64,000 nt of DNA. It comes from Photobacterium obscurum (GTDB lineage Bacteria > Pseudomonadota > Gammaproteobacteria > Enterobacterales > Vibrionaceae). Positions within the stretch are counted from its first letter, which is position 1. Each line of letters begins with the position of its first letter. The notes beneath the pieces are model-generated. The model saw only the letters and a program-made list of their open reading frames with translations. It did not search any database and was not told the origin of the DNA. Of this stretch, positions 63,832 to 64,000 are shown piece after piece. The stretch is from NCBI RefSeq assembly GCF_026191635.1, contig NZ_JAKRRW010000007.1, forward strand, positions 1 through 64,000, read 5' to 3'. Position numbers and translations under genes: made by a program.

Positions 63832-64000
63832 AGCCTGATTTACATCCTTGTTGAAGCTGATCCCTCAATGTGCAACATGGCGCATTGAGGGGCTAGCATA
63901 ATTCAGGCTGGATACATCTGTCTAATTTTTTAATGAAAAATATGTAATTTGTTGATTTATGATAAGAATGACTTTAGCAGCTTAGTTACTAATTCAGGCT

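Overview
The window comes from a marine gammaproteobacterium of the Vibrionaceae (Vibrio or a close relative), most likely from a secondary-chromosome-type region. Supporting signs are the gcvP-gcvH-glyA / XRE regulator / gcvT order (the order I recall from the V. cholerae small chromosome), a DUF2860 outer-membrane protein, a PdsR-PdsS-PdsO set (the 'proteobacterial dedicated sortase' regulators and OmpA-like partner), a complete liu/mms branched-chain amino acid catabolic locus, a ToxR-type membrane-bound winged-helix regulator and a GlyGly-CTERM subtilase. No rRNA, tRNA or CRISPR array was seen.

Layout. 1-3.5 kb: an OprB-like porin, a DUF3299 lipoprotein-like/exported protein and an exported amidohydrolase, all on the minus strand. 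3.9-11.05 kb: an accessory segment. It has an IS66-family element whose TnpC is frameshifted, then a DUF2860 barrel protein, two tandem overlapping LysR paralogues and a divergent exported esterase, and it closes with an 86-bp solo left end of the same IS in the opposite orientation. The barrel and esterase promoters share an identical 16-bp motif in the same orientation, which ties them and the LysR pair into one small regulon. 11.2-18.7 kb: the glycine cleavage/serine hydroxymethyltransferase locus, with a near-consensus PurR box before glyA and GTTTCC-N4-GGAAAC palindromes before the XRE gene and gcvT. 18.8-25 kb: small secreted or membrane proteins and the PdsR-PdsS / PdsO set. No sortase or full-length sortase target gene follows PdsO; only two very short translationally overlapping ORFs do. 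24.9-38.1 kb: cheV, a DUF302 protein, a 1384-residue formate dehydrogenase fused to a GltD-like flavoprotein, a solitary nagA, an orphan DmsC-like membrane anchor, an isochorismatase-like hydrolase, a double-CDGSH/GltS-type FMN protein, a VC0807-like membrane protein and a stand-alone parvulin.

38.2-43 kb: a ToxR-like regulator divergent from an outer-membrane beta-barrel protein, plus uncharacterised envelope and small proteins. 43.1-58.4 kb: leucine and valine degradation. The liuR-liuABCDE operon runs leftward; a thiolase, mmsA, an acyl-CoA dehydrogenase, two crotonase-fold enzymes, mmsB and an SDR run rightward. The shared intergenic region carries two TTACGTAA palindromes 23 bp apart, a good LiuR operator pair. 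Together these enzymes convert isovaleryl-CoA to acetoacetate plus acetyl-CoA, and isobutyryl-CoA to propionyl-CoA. 58.5-63.9 kb: a 35-residue membrane protein, a secreted subtilase with calcium-binding repeats and a GlyGly-CTERM tail, a NUDIX hydrolase and a membrane GGDEF protein whose catalytic signature is lost but whose inhibitory-site motif remains.

All family assignments come from reading the translated sequences; no database search was run.
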